From contig NZ_VTPY01000006.1 of the NCBI RefSeq assembly GCF_008297955.1, positions 186,001 to 250,000 of the forward strand: 64,000 nt of DNA, read 5' to 3'. Of the stretch, positions 50,601-59,816 are shown in pieces. The position numbers were made by a program, and so were the translations under genes. This DNA comes from Billgrantia pellis (GTDB lineage Bacteria; Pseudomonadota; Gammaproteobacteria; Pseudomonadales; Halomonadaceae). The notes beneath the pieces are model-generated. The model was given only the letters and a program-made list of their open reading frames with translations, made no database searches and was not told the origin of the DNA. The stretch's first letter is position 1, and each line of letters opens with the position of its first letter.

Positions 50601-52325
50601 AGTGGAGAGTTAAACCTTGATGGCGGCACGTTGAGCATCAGCCAGGATTTTGATTCGGCACGTGAATTCAATGTACTGACTGGGGGCGGCGTTATTGATA
50701 CCCAAGCAAATACCGTCGGTTTGAGTGGGCCATTATCTGGCGCAAGCAACTGGAGCAAGCTAGGTAGCGGCACTTTGAAGCTATCAGGCACTAACAATAC
50801 AACCGGCAGGGCTACGGTTGCGGAAGGCACGCTCGCAGCTGGTGCTGCGGGCGCCTTTGGCCCAGCTGCCTCATATAATGTTGCCACAGGCGCTACGCTT
50901 GACACCGCCGGCTTTGATCAGTTGATCGGCGATCTAACTAACGCAGGCACCGTGTCGCTCATCGGTGATGTGCCGGGCTCAACGTTAACGGTGCAGGGCG
51001 ACTATATAGGCAACGACGGCTTGTTACGCATGAGTACTAAACTAGGAGCCGATGACAGTGCAACGGACCGTTTGGTCATAGACGGCGGTACGGCCAGCGG
51101 GACGACGATGGTTGAGGTAGTAAACTTGGGCGGCCTTGGCGCTCAGACTACTGGTGATGGCATCGAGCTGATTAGTGCAATTAATGGCGCCACCACGACA
51201 GCGCAGTCAACACAGGATGCGTTTGCGCTGAATAGTGGCCACCTTGCTGCAGGCGCATTCGAATATCGCCTATTGCCAGGTGATGCTGGGGGCGCCGGTG
51301 AAAACTGGTATCTGCGCTCCACTTTGGCCAACCCGAGCACACCGACGAAACCGAGCCCAGTCACTTATCGCCCTGAAATCGCCTTGAACGCTGTGCTGCC
51401 TAGCATGCTGACACATTCTGATATGACAATGTTAGGCACGCGACACCTGCGCCTAGGCGACGACGGCAGTGGGACACCTAAAACCACTACCGACCTATCG
51501 CAGCGCGTCTGGGCGCGGTACATACATAACGAGCTTGAGAACCGTCAGAGTGGTACCGTCTCTCCGAATAACGAAACGGAGTACTCAGGCGTGCAACTTG
51601 GCTTGGACCTCCTGCACAACGGCAGCGAGCGCTTGGGTCTGTATGCAGGTCGTCTGGAATGGAATGGCGAAGTCAACGGTTTTGCCAGCGGTGTGAGTAA
51701 TAACTCGGTCGGCGATCTGGCAGGTCATAGCAATTATGCGGGCACGTACTGGATACACACAGGCGAGTCGGGCTGGTATAGCGACCTTGTGTTGCAGTAC
51801 GGCTGGCATAATGGCGATGCGAGTTCCAACGGTGGTAGCGAGAACAGCTTGGATGGAAACAGCTTGATGGCCTCGCTTGAAGTGGGGAAACCTTTTGCCC
51901 TCAATGCAAGCTGGGGCCTGGAGCCACAAGCGCAGGTCATCGTCGGAAGACAAGACTTGGATACCGCCTCGATTTCCGCAGCAAAAATCGTGCATGAAAC
52001 GGACACGACCATGACTGGTCGCCTAGGCCTTCGCTTGGTAGGAGACTTCCAGACCAATCACGGACGAGTGCAACCCTATGGGCGGATCAACTTGTGGCAT
52101 GGCTTGAACGGCACGGACGAAATGCTTGTATATGGTCCGGGAGGCAGCACAACCATCGATACCAAGCGCGGTTATACCTCAGGTGAAGTCGCTGTGGGTG
52201 CCACTTGGTCAGTCAGCGACCGCATAAATTTTTATGGTGAAGTAGGCCGTCTGGAAGACGTGGGAGGCAACCAAGAGATTAGCTCGTCATATAATTTGTC
52301 CGCCGGGGCACGAATTACCTGGTGA
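47676..52325 (+). CDS. Large autotransporter with extended signal peptide region
   Basis: 1549 residues from MNKVHRTLW, ten bases after AAAGGAG. The N-terminus is an extended signal region (W9, W16 and SEYARGNGK), with the hydrophobic core near residues 43-60. Residues about 140-430 are Gly/Asn/Ser-rich repeats (ISGGDGG, IIGGNGGTG types). Several autotransporter beta-strand repeats follow, near residues 570-615, 640-690, 940-965 and 1027-1052 (AENSYSGGTRIEAGVLQLGD). The last ~280 residues form a 12-strand-type barrel ending SAGARITW. No protease or lipase motif in the passenger; adhesin or biofilm role is inferred. Low-GC codon use and flanking repeats indicate transfer. Confidence 0.88.
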   Translation: MNKVHRTLWSHARQAWVVASEYARGNGKPVCGKAAVAGRLHKATWLIAATVGPGIHNVTAYAFDYTASNEAELRSAIAQANASGDSSSTIELTSSIALSDPVLPDVAAGRIVTIDTGAFTLTAQTAPLNSPGKGATFGSGSIVLQGSVVGGSTTSSTSAEAVAKGGDGVTANGADITNRATVTGGDGGSRLYSNQARAGDGGSGMTLSNSSLTNASTGSISGGDGGSVDVSNMPTSGGSSNSGNGGIGVQITDGMLNNEGLISGGEGGSPANSPAGGDNQWAGIGGTGAILIGGDDHNNSGTIIGGNGGTGSNLGGSGHGAGGVGVRLADGSLNNTSTGSISGADGIAGGGSVVGTGSAGGNGLELSNATLRNEGTVTGGDSAASVGAQGGGIGITGSDATIINNGQITSGRNGDGGLAYAIHFTGGTNSLELHSNSTITGNVLAATTADTLALGGSANGIFDTDLIGVQYQNFGVFNKTGTSTWALTGATSEVTSWNLLEGKLSVSDDSSLGDAAGELNFDGGILQITGTTLDQTARTINWGAAGGGFDIVDGANTFIVDQALVGGGPLSKEGAGTLVLTAENSYSGGTRIEAGVLQLGDGGNSGRISGDVLNNGTLLVDRADSLAIGGTISGNGALVQDGSGTTILSGDNTYSGATNINQGTLLVNGDQSAATGTVTVASGATLGGSGELGGTVTALNGGRISPGNSAGTLTMGNLALSSGSFLDFELGAKNIIGGTLNDLLEVNGDLTLDGTLNVDLTPGGAFDPGIYRVINYSGGMTNNTLDLGTLPAGTAPGDVYIQTEVAQQVNLINTNGLTLRFWDAQGPNNGLYDGGDGTWYATTTTNWTDSDPALNNAWTDNAFAVFQGPKGTVTVDDSLGTINFSGGQFITDGYVINGPGTLTTNTADTVIRVGDGTAAGQTTSATINANIAGTGGLMKSDVGTLVLGGENSYTGGTTVAAGTLQVASDANLGAASGELNLDGGTLSISQDFDSAREFNVLTGGGVIDTQANTVGLSGPLSGASNWSKLGSGTLKLSGTNNTTGRATVAEGTLAAGAAGAFGPAASYNVATGATLDTAGFDQLIGDLTNAGTVSLIGDVPGSTLTVQGDYIGNDGLLRMSTKLGADDSATDRLVIDGGTASGTTMVEVVNLGGLGAQTTGDGIELISAINGATTTAQSTQDAFALNSGHLAAGAFEYRLLPGDAGGAGENWYLRSTLANPSTPTKPSPVTYRPEIALNAVLPSMLTHSDMTMLGTRHLRLGDDGSGTPKTTTDLSQRVWARYIHNELENRQSGTVSPNNETEYSGVQLGLDLLHNGSERLGLYAGRLEWNGEVNGFASGVSNNSVGDLAGHSNYAGTYWIHTGESGWYSDLVLQYGWHNGDASSNGGSENSLDGNSLMASLEVGKPFALNASWGLEPQAQVIVGRQDLDTASISAAKIVHETDTTMTGRLGLRLVGDFQTNHGRVQPYGRINLWHGLNGTDEMLVYGPGGSTTIDTKRGYTSGEVAVGATWSVSDRINFYGEVGRLEDVGGNQEISSSYNLSAGARITW

Positions 52326-52333
52326 ATCGCTAT

Positions 52334-52363
52334 GGACAAGCTGGACAGGGAACCAGCTTGTCC
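52334..52363 (+). other. Large hairpin after the autotransporter gene
   Basis: GGACAAGCTGG / CCAGCTTGTCC, perfect 11-bp arms with an 8-base loop, starting nine bases after the stop. Followed by CACTTGCC, so no classical T-run; still the most likely transcript end of the inserted gene. Confidence 0.6.
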
Positions 52364-52419
52364 CACTTGCCGCTATGTCTTACATCGCAGCAGAAGCGAG
52401 AATACCTTGCCGCCGTCCT

Positions 52420-52509
52420 GTGCCTGTCGGTGGAAGACCGCGCCTGGCTGGCGAGCTGATGGAGGCGATCGGCTACCGCCAGCTCGATCGCCAGTTGCGC
52501 CAGGGTTGA
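52420..52509 (+). pseudogene. Broken remnant of a second comM 3' end
   Basis: From about 52423 the DNA resembles comM codons for LSTEDRAWLA but is diverged (24 of 28 bases to 52450, reading LSVEDRAWLA). It then jumps 106 bases ahead, at a shared GGC, into the sequence identical to the last 20 comM codons. The 106-base deletion shifts the frame and gives an immediate TGA. The intact comM is at 45390-46895, so this is a relic from another allele or an incoming fragment. The 311-base gap 52326-52636 otherwise holds only the hairpin and the repeat. Confidence 0.8.
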
Positions 52510-52578
52510 GGAAGGACGCAGCGGGGCTACGCTGAAGAGCGGGTCGCCATGGCGATGGCGCCCGTAGGCGACCATCCC
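52450..52578 (+). repeat. 129-bp direct repeat, right copy
   Basis: Perfect copy of 46836-46964; right boundary of the autotransporter insertion. Followed by AGGGAGG and, 58 bases after the repeat, the start of the exchanger gene that was presumably next to comM before the insertion. Confidence 0.97.
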
Positions 52579-52636
52579 AGGGAGGCCCTATGCGCAGCAC
52601 ATCGCCGACGCCTGTTCGCTACCGCTTGCGTGCCCT

Positions 52637-53695
<1,059 letters not shown>

Positions 53696-53713
53696 CCGCA
53701 CCGCGTCATGCGG

Positions 53714-54196
53714 CTATAGCGCCGTAGCGTCGAAAGCGCCGTCAATGGCCGTTTGCCATACGGCATCCTCGAGGTCGGGACGGTAGAGTCGCAGCGTTAG
53801 ACGGTAGGGCAGCAGGTCGCGGTCGGAGAGCGTCAGTCTCGGCGCGGTGGCCTCCAGGCGGCTCTCCAGTTTCCATTGCCGGGAGCGCCCCTCACCGCTC
53901 ATGGCGGGGCGCCAGTCGATCACCTGGGGGCCGTCGGTGGCGCCCAACAGGGCTCGGGTCAGGTTTTCCAGAAAGCGCTCGCTCCCGATGCCCAGGCTGT
54001 CGTCCACTTCGGGCGCGACCAGCAGCAGCACTTGATCTTCGGTCGGCTGCAGTGAATCCACCTGGAGCACCCGGTCCACGGCGCGCTCGCTCAGGTTCTG
54101 CAGCGCACGGCGCACGGGGTCGGGCTCGGGGGGCTGGCCGGCACAGCCGACCAAGAACAAGGCCAGCACGGTGACCAGGACGGGGAATCTCAGCAT
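53714..54196 (-). CDS. Outer-membrane-type lipoprotein of unknown function
   Basis: 160 residues. Lipoprotein signal LALFLVGCAGQ with the modified Cys at about residue 18. The mature part VRRALQNLSERAVDRVLQVD and VIDWRPAMSGEGRSRQWKLE resembles LpoB/penicillin-binding-protein-activator-like small lipoproteins only loosely; no function is claimed. The start overlaps the stop of the hydrolase gene by seven bases, so the two form an operon. Confidence 0.6.
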   Translation of the reverse strand: MLRFPVLVTVLALFLVGCAGQPPEPDPVRRALQNLSERAVDRVLQVDSLQPTEDQVLLLVAPEVDDSLGIGSERFLENLTRALLGATDGPQVIDWRPAMSGEGRSRQWKLESRLEATAPRLTLSDRDLLPYRLTLRLYRPDLEDAVWQTAIDGAFDATAL

Positions 54197-55203
54197 CGGC
54201 TCAGCGGTTCCTGGGCGCGCAAGGGGCTGCCGGGCACCAGCTCGGCGACGAAATCGTCCAAGACGGTGAACAACGATTCGCGTATGGATGCGGCCTCGTT
54301 GACCAAGTGATGGCGTGCCTCGGGATGGCGATGAATGCGGGCATTGGGGAACTTGCGCTCGAGCACGCCCAAGTTCCATTCCCAATCCACGGTAAGGTCC
54401 TGTTCGCCCTGCAAGATCAGTGTCGGCAGTTCGCAGGGGGGCAGGGCGAGCAGTTGCGGCATCCAGCGGCGCATGGCCTCGACCCAATTCAGCGAAATAT
54501 GGCAGGGCTGGAGCGGGTCCTGCTCGCGCAGGAAGGCGGCGAACTCGGCATCGGTGGAGTTGGCGCGGAACTTGCGCGGCACGCTGCGCACGAAAGGGCC
54601 GACCAGCCGATGCAGCCAGCTCGCCTGCGGCCAGCCGAAGGGGCGTACCAGCGGCGCGAGCAATGCCAAGCCGGCCCAATGGCCCGCGTCGGGATGAGCC
54701 AGTGCATCGGTGGCGAGAATCGCTGCGCCCGTGCTTTGGCCGATACCGACCCAAGGGCGAGGTGCCAGGTCGCGTTCGCCGAGCTGGGCCTGTAGGGCGT
54801 GCAGGCACTCGCCGTAGTGGGCGAAGTCGTCGATGCAGGCACGCCGACCGCTGGAGAGTCCATGCCCGGGCAAGTCCCACAGCACGACTTGCCAGCCGCG
54901 GCTCAGCAGGCGCTCCAGCAGGTGCCGGTAAAGCCCCAGATGGTCGAAGTAGCCATGCACCACGAAGATCGTGCCGATCGCTTGGGCCGGTCGCCAGACC
55001 TGTGTCCATAGTCGAAAGCGATCCGTCCCCAGGTAGCCGACGTAGAGACCGACATGCTCGGTGAGCAACGGGGCCAGCCCATAATGTGCGAGATAATCGC
55101 TCAGCGGCGGCTCGCCATCCGACCTGAGGGGGGCAATAGGGCCCAGGGCCTGCAGGGGGCTAAAGTCGGTCATGGCATTCTCCAGCGGCATACGGCGATT
55201 CAT
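54190..55203 (-). CDS. Alpha/beta hydrolase, monoacylglycerol-lipase-like
   Basis: 337 residues if started at MNRRMPLENAM (AGGAAAGG upstream); MTDFSPLQ ten codons later (GGAGA upstream) is the alternative. Serine hydrolase fold: HGYFDHLGLYRHLLERLLS near residue 84, nucleophile in GIGQSTGAA near 155, Asp in QGEQDLTVDW and His in EARHHLVNEA near 300. Resembles PldB/monoacylglycerol lipase proteins; would cleave lipid esters. Operon with the downstream lipoprotein. Confidence 0.78.
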   Translation of the reverse strand: MNRRMPLENAMTDFSPLQALGPIAPLRSDGEPPLSDYLAHYGLAPLLTEHVGLYVGYLGTDRFRLWTQVWRPAQAIGTIFVVHGYFDHLGLYRHLLERLLSRGWQVVLWDLPGHGLSSGRRACIDDFAHYGECLHALQAQLGERDLAPRPWVGIGQSTGAAILATDALAHPDAGHWAGLALLAPLVRPFGWPQASWLHRLVGPFVRSVPRKFRANSTDAEFAAFLREQDPLQPCHISLNWVEAMRRWMPQLLALPPCELPTLILQGEQDLTVDWEWNLGVLERKFPNARIHRHPEARHHLVNEAASIRESLFTVLDDFVAELVPGSPLRAQEPLSRC

Positions 55204-55369
55204 TGGCCTTTCCTACGGTGTGATTCCGCGTGGCCAGGAAAGTTTACCTGTCGGCATGCCGCCTAGCGATGTGAAAAGCATCAGCCATGGGGACGGTAGT
55301 TGACCGTTTGGTCAGAATGCATGATCTAAACCCTTTGTCTAGTGGGGTTGACCCAGCCTCGGGTTTACA

Positions 55370-55388
55370 TGTGGAACAGTTTTCCACA
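55370..55388. promoter_or_regulatory. IclR-like operator upstream of glcB
   Basis: TGTGGAACAGTTTTCCACA: perfect 7-bp arms around five bases. The inner 15 bases TGGAACAGTTTTCCA match the E. coli IclR consensus TGGAAATNATTTCCA at 12 of 14 defined positions. It lies about 100 bases before glcB. Within the gene-free stretch 55204-55484 there is also TGACC-GTTT-GGTCA (55301-55314) overlapping a TTGACC -35-like element. Confidence 0.5.
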
Positions 55389-55484
55389 AAATTGGCGCCA
55401 TCGCAGTGGTTATCACCCCCACGACCCCCAACATGGCGGCAGGCGGTTAGCACGCTACCTGCCTTCCCGCACGAGGAGATCTTC

Positions 55485-57659
55485 ATGTCCGAACGCGTCA
55501 CTCGCCATCGTCTTCAGGTGGCCGCCGAGCTGGACCGTTTCATCAATGAGCAGGCGCTGCCGGGTACCGGCATCGATGCCGATGCCTTCTGGGCCGGCGT
55601 CGACGCCATCTTTCACGATCTGACGCCGAAGAACCGCGAGCTGCTGGCCGAGCGCGACCGATTGCAGGAGCAGCTCGATACCTGGCATCGCGAGAATCCC
55701 GGTCCGGTGCGCGACATGTCCGGCTATCGCGACTTCCTCGAGCGGATCGGTTACCTGTCCCAGGCCCCGTCCCAGGTTACGGTTTCCACCGCGAATGTCG
55801 ATCGCGAGGTTTCTATCCAGGCCGGGCCGCAGCTGGTGGTACCGGTGAGCAACGCGCGTTACGCGCTCAATGCCGCCAACGCGCGCTGGGGCAGCCTCTA
55901 TGATGCCCTCTACGGTACCGACGCCATCTCCGAGGAGGATGGCGCCGAGAAGACCGCCGAGTACAATCCCAAGCGTGGCGAGAAGGTCATCGCCTACGCG
56001 CGAAGCGTGCTCGATCTGGCCGCGCCGCTGGCCACCGGCTCACACCGCGATGCCGTCAAGTACGTCCTGCGCGACGGTCATTTGGTAGTAAGCCTGGAAG
56101 GCGGCCAGGAGACCGGCCTGAAGGAGCCGGGCAAGCTGGTCGGTTATCAGGGCGATGCCGCCAGCCCCCAGGCGATCCTGCTGGCCAACCACGATCTGCA
56201 CCTGGAGATTCAGATCGATCCGGCGCATCCGATCGGCAAGACGGATCCGGCCGGTGTCAAGGATCTGCTGGTCGAAGCCGCACTGACCGCCATCATGGAC
56301 TGTGAGGACTCCGTGGCGGCGGTGGATGCCGAGGACAAGGTCGGTGTCTACACCAACTGGCTGGGCCTGATGCGAGGCGACCTGTCCGAGCCGGTGGAGA
56401 AGGGCGGCAAGACGTTCACTCGCCGCCTGCACGGCGACCGGACCTACACCACGCCGGATGGCGGCAGCCTGACGTTGCCCGGCCGCTCGCTGATGTTCGT
56501 GCGCAACGTCGGCCACCTGATGACCACGCCGGCGGTGCTCGACGCCGACGGCAACGAGCTGCCCGAGGGCATCCTCGACGGTATCATGACGAGTCTGCTG
56601 GCCCTGCATGACCTGAAGAAGCGCGAGAACGAGCCGCGCAACTCTCGCCAGGGCTCGGTCTACATCGTCAAGCCGAAGATGCACGGCCCCAAGGAGGTTG
56701 CTTTCTCCAACGAGCTGTTCGGCCGCATCGAGGATCTGCTGGGTCTGGCCCGCGATACGCTGAAGATGGGCATCATGGACGAGGAGCGCCGTACCTCGGT
56801 CAACCTCAAGGCATGCATCAGCGAAGCCGCCTCGCGCGTGGTGTTCATCAACACTGGTTTCCTCGACCGCACCGGCGACGAGATGCACACCGCCATGGAG
56901 GCGGGCCCGATGATCCGCAAGGGCGACATGAAGCATGCCGCCTGGATCGGCGCCTACGAGCGCAACAACGTTCAGGTCGGCCTGGCCTGCGGCCTGCGCG
57001 GTCGCGCCCAGATCGGCAAGGGCATGTGGGCCATGCCGGACCTGATGGCCGCCATGCTCGAGCAGAAGGTCGGCCATCCCAAGGCGGGCGCCAACACCGC
57101 CTGGGTGCCGTCACCCACCGCCGCGACCCTGCATGCGCTGCACTACCATCAGATCGACGTCACCGCCGTCCAGCGCGAGCTGGAAGCGCAGGGCGAGCCC
57201 GACCTGCTCGACGACCTGCTCACCGTGCCGGTGGCCGAGAAGGCCGGCTGGTCCGACGAGGAGATCCAGCAGGAGCTCGACAACAACTGCCAGGGCATCC
57301 TCGGCTATGTGGTGCGCTGGGTCGAGCACGGCGTGGGTTGCTCCAAGGTGCCCGATATCCACGACGTGGGTCTGATGGAGGACCGTGCCACGCTGCGGAT
57401 CTCCAGCCAGCACATCGCCAACTGGCTGCACCACGGCGTGGTCGACGCCGAGCGCGTGCGCAAGACCCTGGAGCGTATGGCCAAGGTGGTCGACGAACAG
57501 AACGCCGGGGACCCGGCCTATACGCCGATGTCGAGCGACTATAGCCATTCCAGCGCCTTCCAGGCCGCCAGCGACCTGGTCTTCAAGGGTCGCGAGCAGC
57601 CGGCCGGCTACACCGAGCCGCTGCTGCACCACTGGCGTGCGGTACACAAGGCGAAATAA
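55485..57659 (+). CDS. glcB: Malate synthase G
   Basis: 724 residues, full length for the monomeric G form. The start [10 protein letters not shown] follows GAGGAGA. Catalytic-region blocks: [32 protein letters not shown], and [19 protein letters not shown] near residue 463. It condenses glyoxylate with acetyl-CoA to malate in the glyoxylate bypass and glycolate use. No isocitrate lyase is nearby. Followed by its own terminator. Confidence 0.96.
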   Translation: MSERVTRHRLQVAAELDRFINEQALPGTGIDADAFWAGVDAIFHDLTPKNRELLAERDRLQEQLDTWHRENPGPVRDMSGYRDFLERIGYLSQAPSQVTVSTANVDREVSIQAGPQLVVPVSNARYALNAANARWGSLYDALYGTDAISEEDGAEKTAEYNPKRGEKVIAYARSVLDLAAPLATGSHRDAVKYVLRDGHLVVSLEGGQETGLKEPGKLVGYQGDAASPQAILLANHDLHLEIQIDPAHPIGKTDPAGVKDLLVEAALTAIMDCEDSVAAVDAEDKVGVYTNWLGLMRGDLSEPVEKGGKTFTRRLHGDRTYTTPDGGSLTLPGRSLMFVRNVGHLMTTPAVLDADGNELPEGILDGIMTSLLALHDLKKRENEPRNSRQGSVYIVKPKMHGPKEVAFSNELFGRIEDLLGLARDTLKMGIMDEERRTSVNLKACISEAASRVVFINTGFLDRTGDEMHTAMEAGPMIRKGDMKHAAWIGAYERNNVQVGLACGLRGRAQIGKGMWAMPDLMAAMLEQKVGHPKAGANTAWVPSPTAATLHALHYHQIDVTAVQRELEAQGEPDLLDDLLTVPVAEKAGWSDEEIQQELDNNCQGILGYVVRWVEHGVGCSKVPDIHDVGLMEDRATLRISSQHIANWLHHGVVDAERVRKTLERMAKVVDEQNAGDPAYTPMSSDYSHSSAFQAASDLVFKGREQPAGYTEPLLHHWRAVHKAK

Positions 57660-57695
57660 CCGGCTCGTCGCGCGTAGTCCCAAGAGCGTGGCGTT

Positions 57696-57726
57696 AAGCG
57701 CCCCGGGTACCCGCCCGGGGCGCTTT
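57696..57726 (+). terminator. Terminator of glcB
   Basis: AAGCGCCCCGGG / CCCGGGGCGCTT, 12-bp perfect stem with a six-base loop, followed by TGGGTTATG; strong stem with a short T-tract. Confidence 0.8.
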
Positions 57727-57799
57727 GGGTTATGTTGACGCGTGCGTCGGCCGCTTCGAGTCGACGAGCCGCCCGACAAGCATAACCAGGAGCCCGCAG

Positions 57800-58213
57800 A
57801 TGACCGTGATGACCGCCGCCGCCATCGAGGACTTTCTCGACGAGGTATTCCCCCAGCGTGCGGGTACCATCGAAGGGGTCGATCATATGCGGGCGACCAT
57901 GAGTCTGGCCATCGAGGACGAGCATCTCCGTCCCGGATCCAGCGTTTCCGGCCCGACCATGATGGGATTGGCCGATGTCTGTCTCTACGTGGCGATCCTG
58001 GCCCAGATCGGGCCTGAGCCGATGGCCGTGACCACCGACCTCAACTGCCACTTCCTGCGTCGCGCGCGCGGCGATCGCGACCTGATCGCCAATGCTCGAA
58101 TCATCAAGCTCGGCCGTCGCCTGGCGGTGGGCGAGGTGCAGCTCTTCTCCGCCGGCGACGAACGGCCCGTGGCGCATGTCACGGCGACCTATGCCATCCC
58201 CGACGCCGACTGA
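57800..58213 (+). CDS. PaaI family hotdog-fold thioesterase
   Basis: 137 residues starting MTVMTAAAIEDFLDEVF behind CAGGAG. Hotdog-fold signature around PGSSVSGPTMMGLADVCLY with the conserved Asp, then TTDLNCHFLRRARGDRDLIA. Hydrolyses acyl-CoA thioesters of unknown chain type. Stands alone between the glcB terminator and the convergent DUF423 gene. Confidence 0.83.
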   Translation: MTVMTAAAIEDFLDEVFPQRAGTIEGVDHMRATMSLAIEDEHLRPGSSVSGPTMMGLADVCLYVAILAQIGPEPMAVTTDLNCHFLRRARGDRDLIANARIIKLGRRLAVGEVQLFSAGDERPVAHVTATYAIPDAD

Positions 58214-58249
58214 GCGTTCTTCGAATGTGCCGGCGCTCGGGTGTTCGGC

Positions 58250-58630
58250 TTAGGCCGCCCTGGCGCGGAACGCGCACACCGCGAGTGCCAGCCAGCCGCC
58301 GATCAGCAGGACACCGCCGAGGGGCGTGATCATGCCCAGGCCGCGCATGCCGGTCAGGGCCAGCACATAGAGGGAGCCGGAGAACAGCAGCATTCCCGTT
58401 GTCCAAAGGCCCAGTACGAGATATTGGCCGCGATAAAGGCATGAAGCGCGCCAGGCCAGCACGCCCACCATCGCCAGGGTGTGCCACGCTTGGTAGCGTA
58501 CGCCGGTTTCGAAGACGGCTGCCAGGCGCGGCGACAGCTGGCCCTGCAGGGCGTGAGCGGCGAAGGCGCCCGCCATCACTGTCAGGGCGCCCGACAGCGC
58601 CGCACCGCTCCACCAGAATCGGTCCTGCAT
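58250..58630 (-). CDS. DUF423 family small membrane protein
   Basis: 126 residues, four membrane helices (WSGAALSGALTVMAGAFAAH first). The family pattern GAFAAHALQ and YQAWHTLAMV is present. Function unknown; also called YwdK-like. Divergent from thiS. Confidence 0.82.
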   Translation of the reverse strand: MQDRFWWSGAALSGALTVMAGAFAAHALQGQLSPRLAAVFETGVRYQAWHTLAMVGVLAWRASCLYRGQYLVLGLWTTGMLLFSGSLYVLALTGMRGLGMITPLGGVLLIGGWLALAVCAFRARAA

Positions 58631-58733
58631 TGCGCTGCTCCTGTATGAGTGGGGATGATACCTACCGTACCGCGGGGGGCCTGAACCGGCTACAATACGC
58701 CTCCGCGACACTCGTCAACGTAGAGAGGATGCC

Positions 58734-58934
58734 ATGCAGATCCAGCTCAACGGTGAGGCCAAGCACCTTGCCGCCGGACTCACGGTGGCGCAGTTGATCG
58801 ACAGCCTCGGCCTGAGAGGTCGACGCATCGCCGTCGAGCGCAACGAAGAGATCGTGCCCAAGAGCGAGCACAAAATCACGCGGCTGGTCGACGGCGACCG
58901 CATCGAGATCGTCCACGCCATTGGTGGCGGCTAG
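58734..58934 (+). CDS. thiS: Sulfur carrier protein ThiS
   Basis: 66 residues, ubiquitin-like, ending in the Gly-Gly tail (VHAIGGG) that is activated to a thiocarboxylate and donates sulfur for the thiamine thiazole ring. A TACAAT -10-like element lies near 58691. Paired with thiG as usual; thiF and thiO are not in the window. No TPP riboswitch signature was seen in the 103 bases upstream. Confidence 0.93.
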   Translation: MQIQLNGEAKHLAAGLTVAQLIDSLGLRGRRIAVERNEEIVPKSEHKITRLVDGDRIEIVHAIGGG

Positions 58935-58996
58935 TGAGAGACGCCTCGCACGATCGCTCCGACCCAGGCCCCCCGGACCAGAGAAAGGCACATGCG

Positions 58997-59794
58997 ATGA
59001 CAGATTTCCTCCAGGACCAGCCGCTGCGGATTGCCGGCCACGCCTTCACTTCCCGTCTGCTGGTCGGCACCGGCAAGTACAAGGACTTCGACGAGACGGC
59101 CGACGCCATCGCCGCGTCGGGTGCCGAGGTGGTCACCTTCGCCGTGCGTCGCACCAACCTGGGGCAGGACGCCGATCAGCCGAACCTGCTCGATGTGGTC
59201 CCGCCGGATCGCTTTACCTTGCTGCCCAATACCGCCGGTTGCTACACCGCCAAGGATGCCGTGCGTACCTGCAAGCTGGCCCGCGAGCTACTCGACGGGC
59301 ACAAGCTGGTCAAGCTCGAGGTGCTGGGCGACGACTCGACGCTTTACCCCAATGTGACCGAGACCCTCAAGGCGGCCGAGGAGTTGCTCGCCGACGGTTT
59401 CGACGTCATGGTCTATACCAGCGATGACCCCATCGTCGCCAGGGAGCTCGAGCGCCTGGGCTGCTGCGCGATCATGCCGCTGGGTTCACTGATCGGCTCC
59501 GGCCACGGCATCCAGAACCCGCATAATATCCGCCTGATCATCGAACAGACGAGCGTGCCCGTGCTGGTCGATGCCGGGATAGGCACCGCTTCCGATGCCG
59601 CCATGGCCATGGAGCTGGGTTGCGACGGCGTGCTGATGAACTCGGCCATCGCCCACGCCCGCCAACCGGTGCTGATGGCAAGTGCCATGAAAAAGGCCGT
59701 CGAGGCCGGGCGCGAGGCGTTTCTTGCCGGACGCATGCCGCGTCGCCAGACCGCCGACCCCTCCTCCCCCTTTGCCGGCCGCATCAACGGCTGA
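58997..59794 (+). CDS. thiG: Thiazole synthase ThiG
   Basis: 265 residues, starting [17 protein letters not shown] behind AAAGG; a GTG 21 codons upstream would overlap the thiS stop and is less likely. (beta/alpha)8 barrel. The imine-forming lysine is in [10 protein letters not shown]; the phosphate-binding segment is [21 protein letters not shown]. It joins the ThiS thiocarboxylate, dehydroglycine and deoxyxylulose phosphate into the thiazole. Functions with thiS just upstream. Confidence 0.94.
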   Translation: MTDFLQDQPLRIAGHAFTSRLLVGTGKYKDFDETADAIAASGAEVVTFAVRRTNLGQDADQPNLLDVVPPDRFTLLPNTAGCYTAKDAVRTCKLARELLDGHKLVKLEVLGDDSTLYPNVTETLKAAEELLADGFDVMVYTSDDPIVARELERLGCCAIMPLGSLIGSGHGIQNPHNIRLIIEQTSVPVLVDAGIGTASDAAMAMELGCDGVLMNSAIAHARQPVLMASAMKKAVEAGREAFLAGRMPRRQTADPSSPFAGRING

Positions 59795-59816
59795 CCATTC
59801 GAGCCCAGCGATTTCC

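Noticed and set aside
46965..52449. Integrative element or prophage with its own integrase
   Set aside because: No integrase, transposase, excisionase or phage gene is present; only the flanking repeats and one cargo gene.
52332..52535. 67-codon ORF after the autotransporter
   Set aside because: It starts inside a hairpin and runs through the comM relic in the wrong frame.
58631..58733. TPP riboswitch before thiS-thiG
   Set aside because: Only 103 bases are available and the conserved CTGAGA-type core is absent.
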